Part shown: in pieces, positions 1-9,340 of the stretch
Numbering within the stretch: position 1 is the stretch's first letter
Layout of the letters: each line of letters begins with the position of its first letter
Assembly: GCA_009602735.1 (NCBI GenBank)
Contig: WELA01002708.1
Coordinates: 236,559-300,558, forward strand
Direction: 5' to 3'
Origin: Mesotaenium endlicherianum
Lineage: Eukaryota > Streptophyta > Zygnematophyceae > Zygnematales > Mesotaeniaceae
DNA: 64,000 nucleotides
Notes under the pieces: generated by a model
Databases searched by the model: none
Seen by the model: only the letters and a program-made list of their open reading frames with translations
What the model was told of the DNA's origin: nothing
Program-made: the position numbers and the translations under genes

Positions 1-1078
1 TGACCGGCATAGCAGCATCATTGATAGCGGCATGATCCAGCTTCAACCATAAAAGCTGTTCTTTGAGTGGTTCGAGTAACGTTATCAGGGAATCTGCATT
101 GGCATTTACAAAATTGGCAGAAAGATAATTGCTGTTCTGTGCAACAGGCCCCACTATTACTCCGGCTTTTTTCAGCCTGCTGACAATGGTTTCATCAGCT
201 TTCGCCACCTGCTGATCAGGCATTGCATTTTCTTCTTTTTTAACATTGCCCGATTGCAAAGCAATCAGTACCGGTTTGATCTTTTCTGTTTGCGGCAGGT
301 CTTTTATTTTCTTATTAAAATCTGCGCCAGTATTGATCCACCAATGCAGTAAGGCGATTTCTTCTGCGGTGAGTTGAGGTTTCTCTTTGGGCGGCATGTG
401 TTTTTCATTGGAAACCGGCAGCAATATTCTCCTGATCATTTCGCTTTCATCTGCTTTACCAGCGATGAGTGCAACGCCATCCTTACCTCCTTTGAGTATA
501 AAGTTTTGCTGATCGAGTCGCAGTTTTCCTTTTTGTTTTTCAGGCCCATGACAACTGTAACACCTTGCCTGTAACAAAGGTTGTACCACACCAGGATACA
601 ACGCTGCTTCCTGGATATTGGGAATGGGTTTCAATGCAGGGCCTTCCTGGTTATTATGCAGGGCGGATGTAAGATAATCCGACCCATGCGTCAATGAACC
701 ACCCAGGTGCCCGGTAATGGTAATCAATACAATGATGCCCAGGGAAAACCAGCGGGCCATTTTTTCATTGAACGAAAACTTATACAACAAATAGAAGATC
801 AAAGAAGCTGTTACTGAAAGAATACCCAGCCATTGATGCTGCTCTACCAAATCGGCATCGTAATCTGCGCTGAGTGAAAGCATATACCCTGTTAAACAGG
901 AAAATATTCCGCTCAGCACACCCCAGAACAGCATCACGGGGATCGCCGGCCGAAGCAATGCAAATCTTTCTTTTATAGAAAGCCACTGAAAAAAACAGGC
1001 AAGCAATAAGATACCGATAGGCAAGTGCACCAGTATCGGGTGAAAACGTCCCATCAAACCTGAAACAGATAAAAACAT
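1..1078 (-). CDS. DUF2231-like membrane protein with c-type cytochrome domain (partial)
   Basis: The reading frame is open from an ATG at 1078 to the window edge, about 359 codons, so the C-terminus is missing. The N-terminal ~130 residues form about four hydrophobic segments and include a DUF2231-like 'HPILVHLPIG' motif. Near residue 170 there is a haem-attachment motif CYSCHG, followed by the lysine-rich, 'KLRLDQ'-containing stretch seen in planctomycete-type cytochrome (PSCyt1) domains. It is the last visible gene of a minus-strand operon and starts 29 bases after the sugar isomerase-like gene. A role in electron transfer linked to the exported DUF1501/DUF1553 proteins is inferred from neighbours only. 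Confidence 0.75.
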   Translation of the reverse strand, partial: MFLSVSGLMGRFHPILVHLPIGILLLACFFQWLSIKERFALLRPAIPVMLFWGVLSGIFSCLTGYMLSLSADYDADLVEQHQWLGILSVTASLIFYLLYKFSFNEKMARWFSLGIIVLITITGHLGGSLTHGSDYLTSALHNNQEGPALKPIPNIQEAALYPGVVQPLLQARCYSCHGPEKQKGKLRLDQQNFILKGGKDGVALIAGKADESEMIRRILLPVSNEKHMPPKEKPQLTAEEIALLHWWINTGADFNKKIKDLPQTEKIKPVLIALQSGNVKKEENAMPDQQVAKADETIVSRLKKAGVIVGPVAQNSNYLSANFVNANADSLITLLEPLKEQLLWLKLDHAAINDAAMPV

Positions 1079-1107
1079 GATCGATACAATTTTTAAAACG
1101 AAGGGCT

Positions 1108-2037
1108 TTACGCGCCGTATCGCTGTCTCAGCAATTTCATCATATACACATTGATGGCCCATTGATCAGCCAATGGCTGTCTCGTATAAGGCAGTGTAGG
1201 CATGTATGTAGGAGGCCCAAATTCGGTGAGGATCGTCATTCGCTCGCCATTTCTTTTTTTACGTTCCGCTACCTTGTCCCACCATGCGAAATGTTGCTTA
1301 ACAGCCGCTTCCCATTCCGGTGCGCGCGGATCATTCACTTGTGGCCCTTCTTCGTGGCCGATGCGCGCATGGATATGTTCTACCCTTTCCAACGCCATAT
1401 CAACTGTTTCTTTTTGATCACCCAGCATACTTTCGTGCACATTGCACCAATGCGATACATCGAAAGTAAGTTTCAGGTCGGGTTTCTTTTCTATGAACTG
1501 CCTGGTAATATGCGCAGCGAATAGCATGCGCGAACGGTGCGTTTCGTGACAGAATCGAATGCCTGTGTCTTTGGAAAGTTGCGTGGTATGATCGATGAAA
1601 GCTACCGATTGATCAAAACTAAAATAATCACGCCCGGAATGGCAATTGATATAAACCGGTTTTTGAAACCGATTGTTGGCGGCATCGGAAGTTACTTTCT
1701 TAAAGCTGTCGAGATGCTCCCTAAAATCGTTTTGCCAGCCCCGGCACAGAAATCCCACTTCGAGCCCATACTTTTTCAAAGCAGCAAACAATGCTTCCTG
1801 GTCTTTAGCTTCAGTTGGCCACACTGGCTCTATGCCATCATACCCTTCTTTTTTGGCAGCAGCGCAAAATTCATCGATCGTGCCATTGAATCCCCAGTTG
1901 GTAGCCATCAGTAACAAACTGAATTTTTCGTTTTGTTTAAAGGAAGGCTTATCCGTTGCTGCAAACTCGTCTAATGAATACAGCATGCCGGCTGCTGTGG
2001 CGCTGAGTTTGATAAAATTCCTTCGGCTTTGTTTCAT
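1108..2037 (-). CDS. Tat-exported sugar phosphate isomerase/epimerase-like TIM barrel
   Basis: The 309-residue protein starts with a twin-arginine signal (SRRNFIKLSATAAG), so folded export is likely. The body has the pattern of the xylose-isomerase-like TIM barrel superfamily: a 'DGIEPVWP' strand, 'CHSGRDYF', an 'ETHRSRML' strand where catalytic Glu and His normally lie, 'TFDVSHWCNVHES' and a late 'TEFGPP' strand. Members act as sugar or inositol isomerases or epimerases. The substrate cannot be read from the sequence. It lies 20 bases after the DUF1501 gene, in the same operon, which suggests work on an extracytoplasmic carbohydrate. Confidence 0.8.
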   Translation of the reverse strand: MKQSRRNFIKLSATAAGMLYSLDEFAATDKPSFKQNEKFSLLLMATNWGFNGTIDEFCAAAKKEGYDGIEPVWPTEAKDQEALFAALKKYGLEVGFLCRGWQNDFREHLDSFKKVTSDAANNRFQKPVYINCHSGRDYFSFDQSVAFIDHTTQLSKDTGIRFCHETHRSRMLFAAHITRQFIEKKPDLKLTFDVSHWCNVHESMLGDQKETVDMALERVEHIHARIGHEEGPQVNDPRAPEWEAAVKQHFAWWDKVAERKKRNGERMTILTEFGPPTYMPTLPYTRQPLADQWAINVYMMKLLRQRYGA

Positions 2038-2057
2038 TGTATCTGTTTATAGTTTTT

Positions 2058-3566
2058 TTAAGCGATGATATCCCGGATCACTTTCCCTCCTACATCAGTA
2101 AGTCGGAAAGGTCTTCCCTGGAAATAATAAGTGAACTGTTCATGATTAAAGCCCAACTGGTTCAATATAGTTGCCTGTATATCGAAGGCGTCTGTTTTAC
2201 CGCTCACGGCACTGTAACCGATCTCATCTGTTTCGCCATAAGTATATCCTGGTTTGATACCGCCACCCGCCATCCATATTGTAAATGCTTCTGTATGATG
2301 GTCTCTTCCTTTAAATGGCGCATTGATGCCATTCCTGTTTTCCATCATAGGCGTACGACCGAATTCGCCGCCCCATACCACCAGTGTTTCTTCGAGCAAA
2401 CCTCTTTGTTTTAAATCGAGCAACAAAGCTGTAATGGCTTTGTCGATCGTCCGGCATTTATTGATGAGGCCTATATTGACTGCATTATTGGGACTGTCTC
2501 CGTGTGCATCCCAACCCCAATCGAATAATTGCACATAACGCACGCCTTTTTCAACCAGCTTCCTTGCCAGTAATACATTATTTGCGAAGCAACTTTTACC
2601 GGGTTGGGTACCGTACATCTCATGAATATATGATGGTTCATCGTTGATGTTCATTACCTCGGGAGCTGTTATCTGCATACGATAAGCCATCTCATATTGT
2701 GAGATACGTGAAAGAATTTCAGGATCATTGTATTCAGCGTACTCCTGCCGGTTGGCTTCATTGATCGTTTCAATCGATGCTTTTCGCAAATCGCGGCTCA
2801 TGCCATTCGGGTCCTTGATGAATAAAACCGGGTCTCCTTCGCTGCGACATTGCACACCCTGGTAAACAGATGGCAGAAAACCACTCCCCCATACCGATTT
2901 ACCTGCATCGGGAAAGCTGCCGCCACTTGTTAGCACTACGAAACCGGGCAGGTTCTGGTTCTCTGTACCCAGGCCATAAGTGACCCAACTGCCCATACTG
3001 GGCCTTCCCAAACGCGGACTGCCTGTATGCATCAACAGTTGCGCAGGTGCGTGATTGAACTGATCGGTAGTAACTGCTTTTAAAAAGCTCACTTCATCCA
3101 CTACTGTTGAAAAATGTGGCAGGTTCTCGCTCACCCATGTCCTGCTTTCACCGTGTTGCGCGAAACGAGCTTGCGGACCCAGCATTTTCGGCACACCACT
3201 TATGAAAGCGAACTTTTTTCCGGCAAGCAAGGAAGGCGGACAATCCTGTCCATCCATCTTCATCAATTCAGGTTTATAATCGAACAATTCCAATTGAGAG
3301 GGGGCGCCCGCCATGTGCAGGTAAATGACACTTTTGGCTTTGCCTGCAAATTGTGGGGGTTTGGGAAGCAATGGATGTGCGGGATCGAATGCAACAGGTG
3401 CAATAGCATTGCTGTTACCGCCGCATCCACCCAACAACGACCCCATGGCCAATGCGCCCAGCCCCATAGCACTTTCTTTCAGGAAGTGCCTGCGGGTGTG
3501 TAAGCGCAAATACGCTTCCTGCGCTTCTTTCACTAACCGTTGTACCTGTAATTCTTTTTGTGTCAT
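2058..3566 (-). CDS. DUF1501 family exported protein
   Basis: A 502-residue protein if the ATG at 3566 is used; a TTG two codons upstream (3572) is possible but weaker. An N-terminal cytoplasmic stretch precedes a Tat motif (RRHFLKESAMG) and a hydrophobic segment ending in LLGGCGG, which looks like a lipobox. The body matches DUF1501, a sulfatase/alkaline-phosphatase-fold family: 'VWGGEFGRTPM', 'GRDHH' and 'WDAHGDS' resemble metal-binding stretches. DUF1501 genes typically sit next to DUF1549/DUF1553 cytochrome genes, as here (19-base gap). The activity of the family is not established. Confidence 0.85.
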   Translation of the reverse strand: MTQKELQVQRLVKEAQEAYLRLHTRRHFLKESAMGLGALAMGSLLGGCGGNSNAIAPVAFDPAHPLLPKPPQFAGKAKSVIYLHMAGAPSQLELFDYKPELMKMDGQDCPPSLLAGKKFAFISGVPKMLGPQARFAQHGESRTWVSENLPHFSTVVDEVSFLKAVTTDQFNHAPAQLLMHTGSPRLGRPSMGSWVTYGLGTENQNLPGFVVLTSGGSFPDAGKSVWGSGFLPSVYQGVQCRSEGDPVLFIKDPNGMSRDLRKASIETINEANRQEYAEYNDPEILSRISQYEMAYRMQITAPEVMNINDEPSYIHEMYGTQPGKSCFANNVLLARKLVEKGVRYVQLFDWGWDAHGDSPNNAVNIGLINKCRTIDKAITALLLDLKQRGLLEETLVVWGGEFGRTPMMENRNGINAPFKGRDHHTEAFTIWMAGGGIKPGYTYGETDEIGYSAVSGKTDAFDIQATILNQLGFNHEQFTYYFQGRPFRLTDVGGKVIRDIIA

Positions 3567-3585
3567 GAACAACTGTTTTGCTCGT

Positions 3586-6327
3586 TTACCATTTCGTCAC
3601 TATTTCATCGAGATTCAGCATAGCATTCGCTACTACAACCAGTGCTGCTGTTTCAGGGTTGTTGTGTTGATCATTCATGCCGATCATCTCGCAGGTCTTG
3701 TCCCGATCATTTTTAAAATCTCTCAAGGCTCTGTCGTACAAGCCTTTGAACAGGCTCAGCTTCGCCTGGCTGATGGGTTTATACAACATGAGTTCATATC
3801 CTTTCATGATCTGCTGCTCTGTTTTTTTACCCGCTTCCTCTTGCATACGGTATGCAAAATGTCTTGCCATATCCAGGTAAGCAGAATCGTTCATTGTTAC
3901 CAATGCCTGCAACGGCGTGTTGGTGCGGATTCTGCGGGCTGTACACAATACACGCGGCACACCATCAAATGTAATCATGGAGGGATACGGCGCGGTGCGT
4001 TTCCAATAAGTATACACTGCCCTGCGGTACTGGTCCTCGTCTTTGCTGTTGATCCATTTTGCGCCATTGTAGGGTGAAAGCCATATCCCTTCTGGCTGCC
4101 AGGGCATCACACCCGGACCATACATTTTATCACTCATCATACCACTGATGCACAAATGCTGGTCACGCAGTTGTTCCGCGCTTAATCGTACCCTTGGTCC
4201 GCGTGCATAATATTTATTGAACGGATCTTTTTCTTTTACTTCATTACTCAGTTTCGAATCTTGCCGATAAGTAGCACTCATCACCAGTTCTTTCAGTAAG
4301 GTCTTGAGGCTCCAGTGGTAATCATTCATCAGCTTCCAGGAGAGAAAATCCAGCAGCTCTTTATGAGTAGGTGGTATTCCCTGGGTACCCAGGTCTTCGA
4401 GCGTTTCTGCAATACCGGTACCGAAAAGCTGTTCCCATAAACGGTTTACGATCGTTCTGGAAACCAACGGGTTTCTTTTATCGGTCAGCCACATGGCCAA
4501 ACCCATGCGGTTCTTGGGAGCTCCGGCAGGCATGGCATATGCAAATATCTTTGGCACGGCCGGTTCCACTTCTTTTCCTTTACTGGTCCAGGCGCCCCGT
4601 ATGAACACATTCGTTTTCCGCCACATCCAGGATGGATTCTCTACCATTACAGGTGTTGTGGTTACTTTGGCATCAAGGAGTTCATGAAAGGATTGTTCGA
4701 TTTTTACAAAACCTGGCACCGATTTACCAGGCAATTGTTCAATGAAGCCAAAACAGTCAAAGGATACGGCAAATGATTTATTATCTGCAGGCAATGTGGG
4801 ATTTTCGTAAGTAAGATACACATCGTGCACACCTGTTTGCGAAGAGAGGTGAATGTATTCATACCGCCATTGTGGTATAGCTTTTAATACTACTGAAGCC
4901 AGTAAAGGTCCGTCCGGCGCATCTACATGCAACTTCAATGTACCTGATCGGTTATTAGTGTAGAGCTTACAAACCAACAGGTTCTTTTGTTGTAAGTCGA
5001 TTTTTTTAAGCCTGGCTACTGCATGATTGCGAATGATCAATTGAATATTGTGGTTTGCAATCACAGCGTTTTTCAAGCTATCGGCTGTTGTAGAATTTAC
5101 CGATGGCTGTAAGGTGCGCAGGAATTTTTTGAGATTACTAGCTTCTGTTTCCGATGCATATTTCTTTGTCCAGTCAGTAATTGCCTTTAATTTTTGTTGC
5201 ATCGTATCGTTGTACTCACGTAGTAAGGGATGTTCTCCGGGCACGTCTTCATCACGGGTATTGTTGAAATAAGCCAGGAATTGATAATATTCTTCATGAT
5301 GAAAAGGATCATAAGGGTGACTGTGGCATTGTACACAGGAAAAAGTGGTGCTCATCAACGATTCCCAGGTAGTGTTCACCCGGTCTATCACTGCGGCTGT
5401 TCTGAACTCTTCATTATCGGTTCCGCCTTCATCGTTGTTCATTGAATTCCGGTGAAAAGCAGTAGCAATATATTGTGCATCGGTAGGATCTGGCAACAGA
5501 TCGCCGGCAATTTGTTCCGTAATAAAAAGGTTGTATGGTTTGTCTTCATTGAAAGCATGGATAAGCCAGTCCCTGTACTTCCAGATAGAACGGCCTCCAT
5601 CGGCTTCGTATCCTTTGGTATCGGCATACCTCGCCAGGTCCAGCCAAAGGGAAGCCCATCGTTCTCCAAAATGCGGTGAAGCAAGCAGGGAGTCCACCAA
5701 CACTTCGTATGCTTTATCATTATTGCTTTTCAGGTATTGTTCTGCAACCGTCTGCGTTGGATACCTGCCAATCAGATCAAGACTTACCCTTCTTAACAAG
5801 GTAGCTTTATCTGCCTGGGCAGCAGGTTGTAATTTTTCCTCCTTCAGTTTGGCATAAATGAATTTATCTACATCATTGTGTATCCAGTTATTGGCGATAT
5901 CAGGGGCATCCGTTTTTTGTACGGGAAGGTAGGCCCAATGATCACCCCATTTAGCCCCTTGCCTGATCCATTCTTTCAGGATATGTATCTCATTTTTACT
6001 AAGGGCTTCATGTTTATAGGGCATTCTTTCTTCCGGGTCTTTGGAAGTCAGCCGGCGGATCATTTCACTTCCGTTGGGATCACCGGGAATAATAACAGGG
6101 TTGCCAGACTCTGTTTTAGCCAATGCCTCTTCGCGGAACAATACGCTGAATCCGCCCTTGGCTTTGACACCACCGTGACAGGAAATACATTTTTTATTGA
6201 GGATGGGTTTTACTTCTGTATTAAAATCTATCCTTTTAGTGGGCGACAGCAAAAAGATACAACCCGTTGCTGCAATAACGGCAATTCCGGTAATAACATA
6301 TTTTTTCTTTGTAAAAAGAAATTTCAT
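3586..6327 (-). CDS. PSCyt1-DUF1549-DUF1553 cytochrome protein
   Basis: This 913-residue protein has an N-terminal hydrophobic segment (about residues 10-28), then a planctomycete-type cytochrome c domain with haem motif CISCH at 47-51. A DUF1549 (PSCyt2) region follows ('ERWASLWLDLARYAD', 'YNLFITEQIAGDLLPD'), with a second CxxCH (CVQCHSHP) near residue 330. The C-terminal third is DUF1553 (PSD1): 'NPLVSRTIVNRLWEQLFG', 'SATYRQDS', 'PLQALVTMND'. The domain order is the standard one for the family. It is the first gene of the operon running down to position 1. Its role is probably periplasmic redox chemistry; the substrate is unknown. Confidence 0.88.
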   Translation of the reverse strand: MKFLFTKKKYVITGIAVIAATGCIFLLSPTKRIDFNTEVKPILNKKCISCHGGVKAKGGFSVLFREEALAKTESGNPVIIPGDPNGSEMIRRLTSKDPEERMPYKHEALSKNEIHILKEWIRQGAKWGDHWAYLPVQKTDAPDIANNWIHNDVDKFIYAKLKEEKLQPAAQADKATLLRRVSLDLIGRYPTQTVAEQYLKSNNDKAYEVLVDSLLASPHFGERWASLWLDLARYADTKGYEADGGRSIWKYRDWLIHAFNEDKPYNLFITEQIAGDLLPDPTDAQYIATAFHRNSMNNDEGGTDNEEFRTAAVIDRVNTTWESLMSTTFSCVQCHSHPYDPFHHEEYYQFLAYFNNTRDEDVPGEHPLLREYNDTMQQKLKAITDWTKKYASETEASNLKKFLRTLQPSVNSTTADSLKNAVIANHNIQLIIRNHAVARLKKIDLQQKNLLVCKLYTNNRSGTLKLHVDAPDGPLLASVVLKAIPQWRYEYIHLSSQTGVHDVYLTYENPTLPADNKSFAVSFDCFGFIEQLPGKSVPGFVKIEQSFHELLDAKVTTTPVMVENPSWMWRKTNVFIRGAWTSKGKEVEPAVPKIFAYAMPAGAPKNRMGLAMWLTDKRNPLVSRTIVNRLWEQLFGTGIAETLEDLGTQGIPPTHKELLDFLSWKLMNDYHWSLKTLLKELVMSATYRQDSKLSNEVKEKDPFNKYYARGPRVRLSAEQLRDQHLCISGMMSDKMYGPGVMPWQPEGIWLSPYNGAKWINSKDEDQYRRAVYTYWKRTAPYPSMITFDGVPRVLCTARRIRTNTPLQALVTMNDSAYLDMARHFAYRMQEEAGKKTEQQIMKGYELMLYKPISQAKLSLFKGLYDRALRDFKNDRDKTCEMIGMNDQHNNPETAALVVVANAMLNLDEIVTKW

Positions 6328-6654
6328 CTGGCAGTCTTTATCGTAGAATCAGTGCTAAAAAATACGCTTTTTTTACCAATCATTTGCTTGCAGGGCGCAG
6401 ACAATCGATTGCCTATAAATATTTTATATATATCCAGCTTTTATGAGTCAGCACAAACTCAGGGCGAACCCATTACACCTTTATTAATACGCATTCAAGA
6501 TTTGCCAAAAGAAGTAAAAGGCTACAAAAGGAGTTAAGTTAAAATTTAAATGCCGGGCAGTTATTCACCACCCGGCATTTAAATGTATTGATTTGCCAGC
6601 CATTGAAAAATGATCATCTCATCGACATATCCTCCCTATTCACATCATTACACA
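6328..6654. other. Intergenic region with one strong hairpin
   Basis: This 327-base gap separates the start of the DUF1553 gene from the end of the fasciclin gene, both on the minus strand, so it should hold the promoter of the cytochrome operon. Apart from the hairpin at 6544-6584 I see no gene and no clear promoter motif. Confidence 0.6.
6544..6584. terminator. Hairpin terminator after the fasciclin gene
   Basis: A 14-bp perfect inverted repeat (arms 6544-6557 and 6571-6584, with GCCGGG cores and AT-rich outer ends) encloses a 13-nt loop. The A/T-rich arm bases supply U-rich ends in either direction. It lies about 70 bases beyond the stop of the minus-strand fasciclin gene, consistent with its terminator. 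Confidence 0.65.
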
Positions 6655-7221
6655 CTATGGCATCAAAACAGTGTTAATCACATGAATGACGCCATTTGAC
6701 TGATACACATCTGCAATTGTTACTTCTGCTTTATTACCTTTGGAATCAATTACCCATAGTTTTTTCCCTTTTTCTGCAAAAGTCAATTGCTCTCCCTGAA
6801 GCGTGGTAAACATCACCTTTCCGTGTCCTTCTTTGATCTTCTTACGCAACTCTTTCGAGTCCATCTTACCGGGAATCACATGATAGGTTAAGATAGCAGT
6901 GAGCGTGGATTTGTTTTCCGGCTTTACAAGATTGTCAACTGTTCCTGAAGGCAGCTTTTGAAAGGCTTCATCCGTAGGTGCAAAAACAGTAAAAGGGCCC
7001 GCACCAGAAAGCGCTTCTAAGAGACCAGCAGCTTTTACTGCCGCCACCAACGTGGTGTGATCTTTGGAATTGACGGCATTTTCAATAATATTTTTGGTAG
7101 GATACATTGGCGCACCACCTACCATAACTGCTTTGCTATCCTGTGCAAAAGCATTGCTCAATGAGAAAGTCATCATAGTTACTACAATCAGCAACAGGGA
7201 CTTGTGTTTCAATAATTTCAT
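6655..7221 (-). CDS. Secreted fasciclin (FAS1) domain protein
   Basis: A signal peptide starting at the ATG at 7221 (hydrophobic stretch ending at AFA-Q) precedes one FAS1 domain. FAS1 signatures seen are 'LLEALSGAGPFTVFAPTDEAFQKLP', 'LTYHVIPG' and a C-terminal 'ADVYQSNGVIHVINTVLMP'. An in-frame ATG at 7248 would add nine residues but spoil the signal n-region. FAS1 domains mediate adhesion or ligand binding outside the membrane. It lies just downstream of an ECF sigma/anti-sigma pair of the SigK/RskA type, the same association known for the mycobacterial fasciclin proteins MPT70/MPT83. A separate terminator in between suggests a separate transcript. Confidence 0.88.
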   Translation of the reverse strand: MKLLKHKSLLLIVVTMMTFSLSNAFAQDSKAVMVGGAPMYPTKNIIENAVNSKDHTTLVAAVKAAGLLEALSGAGPFTVFAPTDEAFQKLPSGTVDNLVKPENKSTLTAILTYHVIPGKMDSKELRKKIKEGHGKVMFTTLQGEQLTFAEKGKKLWVIDSKGNKAEVTIADVYQSNGVIHVINTVLMP

Positions 7222-7284
7222 AAATGATTTTAATTTGATTATATTCATTTACGCAGATAATATCTTGATGGTTTTATCCCCGAT

Positions 7285-7320
7285 AATAAAAAAAGCAATA
7301 TTCGTAATGAATATTGCTTT
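7285..7320 (-). terminator. Rho-independent terminator of sigma/anti-sigma operon
   Basis: Arms 7292-7303 and 7309-7320 form a 12-bp perfect stem around a 5-nt loop. On the minus strand it is followed by an unbroken T run (plus-strand A run just below 7292). It lies 20 bases beyond the anti-sigma stop. Confidence 0.85.
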
Positions 7321-7340
7321 CTAAAAAAAATCAGGACACA

Positions 7341-8120
7341 TCAAACTTTCCCGGCTACATACATCTCGGTAAGGGTAGGTTGATCGCTACCACCCTGCTT
7401 TTCAAGGGTAATTGCAAACATTTGTGCGCGATCAATCACTTTCATTTTTTGTATCAATGCATGGCTGTTTAAAGCATATACGCCTGCATTTATGGGCTTA
7501 CCATCAACAATGGCCCAGAGTTGATATTGTTTGCCGATTGGCGGGGTGGGAAGGTCTTTGAGAGAAAGATAGACTTCTTTGTTTTGCGTGTTCCAGAACA
7601 ACATAACGGTATTAGCGCTATGTGCACCAACCCCAGCCAATGGAATCGATTTCACCGCAGGACTTAACAGCAGATTCATTTTTTCCTGTTCTGCTTTCAG
7701 ACCGGCCAATTCCTGTTTAGATGCACGATCTTTCATCAACAATAACAAGTTGAATACCATACTTGTAATTAATAATACAACAGCTACGGCCCTGTATAAA
7801 TGATACATTGAAACAACCCTGCCAGGCTTATTAGTATCTGAGATAGGGTAAGCGTCCGTGTGTTTATTCTGATTACTTATTGTTGCAGGTAGTTCTTTCT
7901 GTTGCAAAGCCGACCATATCTGCTCTTTCATATCATCAGGTGGCGCCTGACTGTACAATGTAGCATATTGCTCCAGTTGTTCTCGGCATTCCGAAATAGC
8001 AGTAGCTACTTCAGGATGTTTAGATGCCATCAACTCTAATTCATGCATTTCTTCAGGTGAAGCCACACCTAAAACATATGCTTCTATTAGCCCGGATGAT
8101 ATGTAGTCCTCGATATTCAA
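7341..8120 (-). CDS. RskA-like anti-sigma factor
   Basis: A 259-residue protein. The N-terminal ~70 residues match the anti-sigma domain of RskA-type regulators (ISSGLIEAYVLG..SPEE, acidic helix, ECREQLEQYA). One membrane segment lies at about 105-128 (AVAVVLLITSMVFNLLLL). The periplasmic C-terminal domain carries the RskA signatures 'LKDLPTPPIGKQYQLWAI' and 'FAITLEKQGG'. The start codon appears to be TTG at 8120, since no in-frame ATG gives the conserved N-terminus; it lies 4 bases after the sigma factor stop, implying translational coupling. By analogy with SigK/RskA it would hold the sigma factor at the membrane until proteolysed; that signal is unknown here. Confidence 0.87.
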   Translation of the reverse strand: MNIEDYISSGLIEAYVLGVASPEEMHELELMASKHPEVATAISECREQLEQYATLYSQAPPDDMKEQIWSALQQKELPATISNQNKHTDAYPISDTNKPGRVVSMYHLYRAVAVVLLITSMVFNLLLLMKDRASKQELAGLKAEQEKMNLLLSPAVKSIPLAGVGAHSANTVMLFWNTQNKEVYLSLKDLPTPPIGKQYQLWAIVDGKPINAGVYALNSHALIQKMKVIDRAQMFAITLEKQGGSDQPTLTEMYVAGKV

Positions 8121-8124
8121 TTCA

Positions 8125-8688
8125 TTATGATTTCATTATATCCTTTAATTGTAGCAAAGCTTTCCTACATCTTGTCTTTACAGTTCCAAGAGGAATGTCA
8201 AGTTCTTTCGCGATCTCTTCCTGTGTATAGCCTTTAAAATATGATAGATCAATAACCTGACGGTGCTCCTCTTTAAGAACAAGCAGTAATTGCTTTAAAC
8301 CAATATGATCGGTCTTCATGGATATCGATAACCTGCTTTCATGTGCAGACATGTTATCACTGGAATACTGGGTATTCTTTTCCTGGTTGTATCCCGACGA
8401 TCGTAATGTATCAATCGCTGCATTACGGGCAATATTCAACATCCAGGTGTATAGCCTGCCTCTTCCGGCATCGTAGCTGTCAATGTTACGCCATATCTTA
8501 ACGAACACTTCTTGCAATATATCGCTGGCCACTTCCTGCTTATCCAGTATTTTAATAATAACACCATATAAAGCTCCGGCGTAATTATCATAAAGATAAT
8601 TAAATGCTTGTCGATCTTTGTTCTTTAGCGATGCAACAAGTTCTGTTTCCGTATTTTGCGTGTTCGCTGTCAATAGCAGGACTTTCAA
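8125..8688 (-). CDS. SigK-like ECF RNA polymerase sigma factor
   Basis: A 187-residue ECF sigma factor. Region 2 is at about residues 25-95 ('YDNYAGALYG', 'ASDILQEVFVKIWRN', 'RLYTWMLNIARNAAIDTLRS'). Region 4 is at about 130-185 ('EEHRQVIDLSYFKGYTQEEIA', 'PLGTVKTRCRKAL'). The start used is TTG at 8688; the first in-frame ATG lies beyond region 2, so a TTG near here is needed. A TATATTTAC stretch directly upstream resembles a Bacteroidota -7 element, which would leave a very short leader. Cotranscribed with its anti-sigma factor; a likely target is the neighbouring fasciclin gene (inference). Confidence 0.88.
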   Translation of the reverse strand: MKVLLLTANTQNTETELVASLKNKDRQAFNYLYDNYAGALYGVIIKILDKQEVASDILQEVFVKIWRNIDSYDAGRGRLYTWMLNIARNAAIDTLRSSGYNQEKNTQYSSDNMSAHESRLSISMKTDHIGLKQLLLVLKEEHRQVIDLSYFKGYTQEEIAKELDIPLGTVKTRCRKALLQLKDIMKS

Positions 8689-8752
8689 AGTAAATATATG
8701 GCAGTTCCCGATAATTTCGGGATAAACGTTCAGTTAGAGCGAATAATGTTTA

Positions 8753-9322
8753 TTATTTCTGAACAACTGCTCCCCGCAATGATTCAACAATTTTCCCCAC
8801 GCTTACCAAGGCTGGTGTATTGGAAGGCACCCCGGCTTTATTGGCTCCCATAAAGAGATCTGTCTCAAACTGGTCCATGTCTGCATTCCCAGCCTTACCA
8901 TTCATCCTGGGATTTTGAGCAGGGTCATGGGCAGCCACCATTGATTTTCCACCATAACTAAAGTTTTTTGCCCCGGTTCCCACACAAACAAAGTCTGTCA
9001 GGTTCTTACTCAATGCAGTAAATCCACTGGTATTGCCTGAAGTAACTTCTGCCAGTAGAACTTTGAAAAAGCCATTGATCTTACTATCTGCCGCAATAAC
9101 AAAGATGGTACTGTCTACAATCGTACGGATAAGCAGACGCCCCTTTTCTATCTGGGTACCTTGCTGTTTAGGATCTGCAACCAGCGTGGTTCCCCCCAGA
9201 GAATCATAAAGTGTAGGCATGGGTGCTGCTGCCATCGCATCGTTTTTCTTGGAGCAAGCCTGAATCGCCAGAAAGGCAATGCACAGGGTAGAGAAAACTA
9301 AAAAAACTGTCATCTTTTTCAT
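8753..9322 (-). CDS. Truncated-haemoglobin-like lipoprotein
   Basis: A 189-residue protein with a lipoprotein signal ending at the lipobox 'IQACSKK'. The mature part begins 'LYDSLGGTTLV', the usual opening of group I truncated haemoglobins (YxxLGG). It later has 'FVCVGTGAKNFSYGGKSMVAAHDPAQNPRMN', where the 'M..AH' pair corresponds to the haem-proximal region, and a final helix 'FETDLFMGANKAGVP'. An anchored globin would act at the envelope in O2/NO chemistry, but haem binding is not shown. It is the gene upstream of the sigma factor, 64 bases away. Confidence 0.7.
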   Translation of the reverse strand: MKKMTVFLVFSTLCIAFLAIQACSKKNDAMAAAPMPTLYDSLGGTTLVADPKQQGTQIEKGRLLIRTIVDSTIFVIAADSKINGFFKVLLAEVTSGNTSGFTALSKNLTDFVCVGTGAKNFSYGGKSMVAAHDPAQNPRMNGKAGNADMDQFETDLFMGANKAGVPSNTPALVSVGKIVESLRGAVVQK

Positions 9323-9340
9323 TGGTTACTTTTTTATGTT

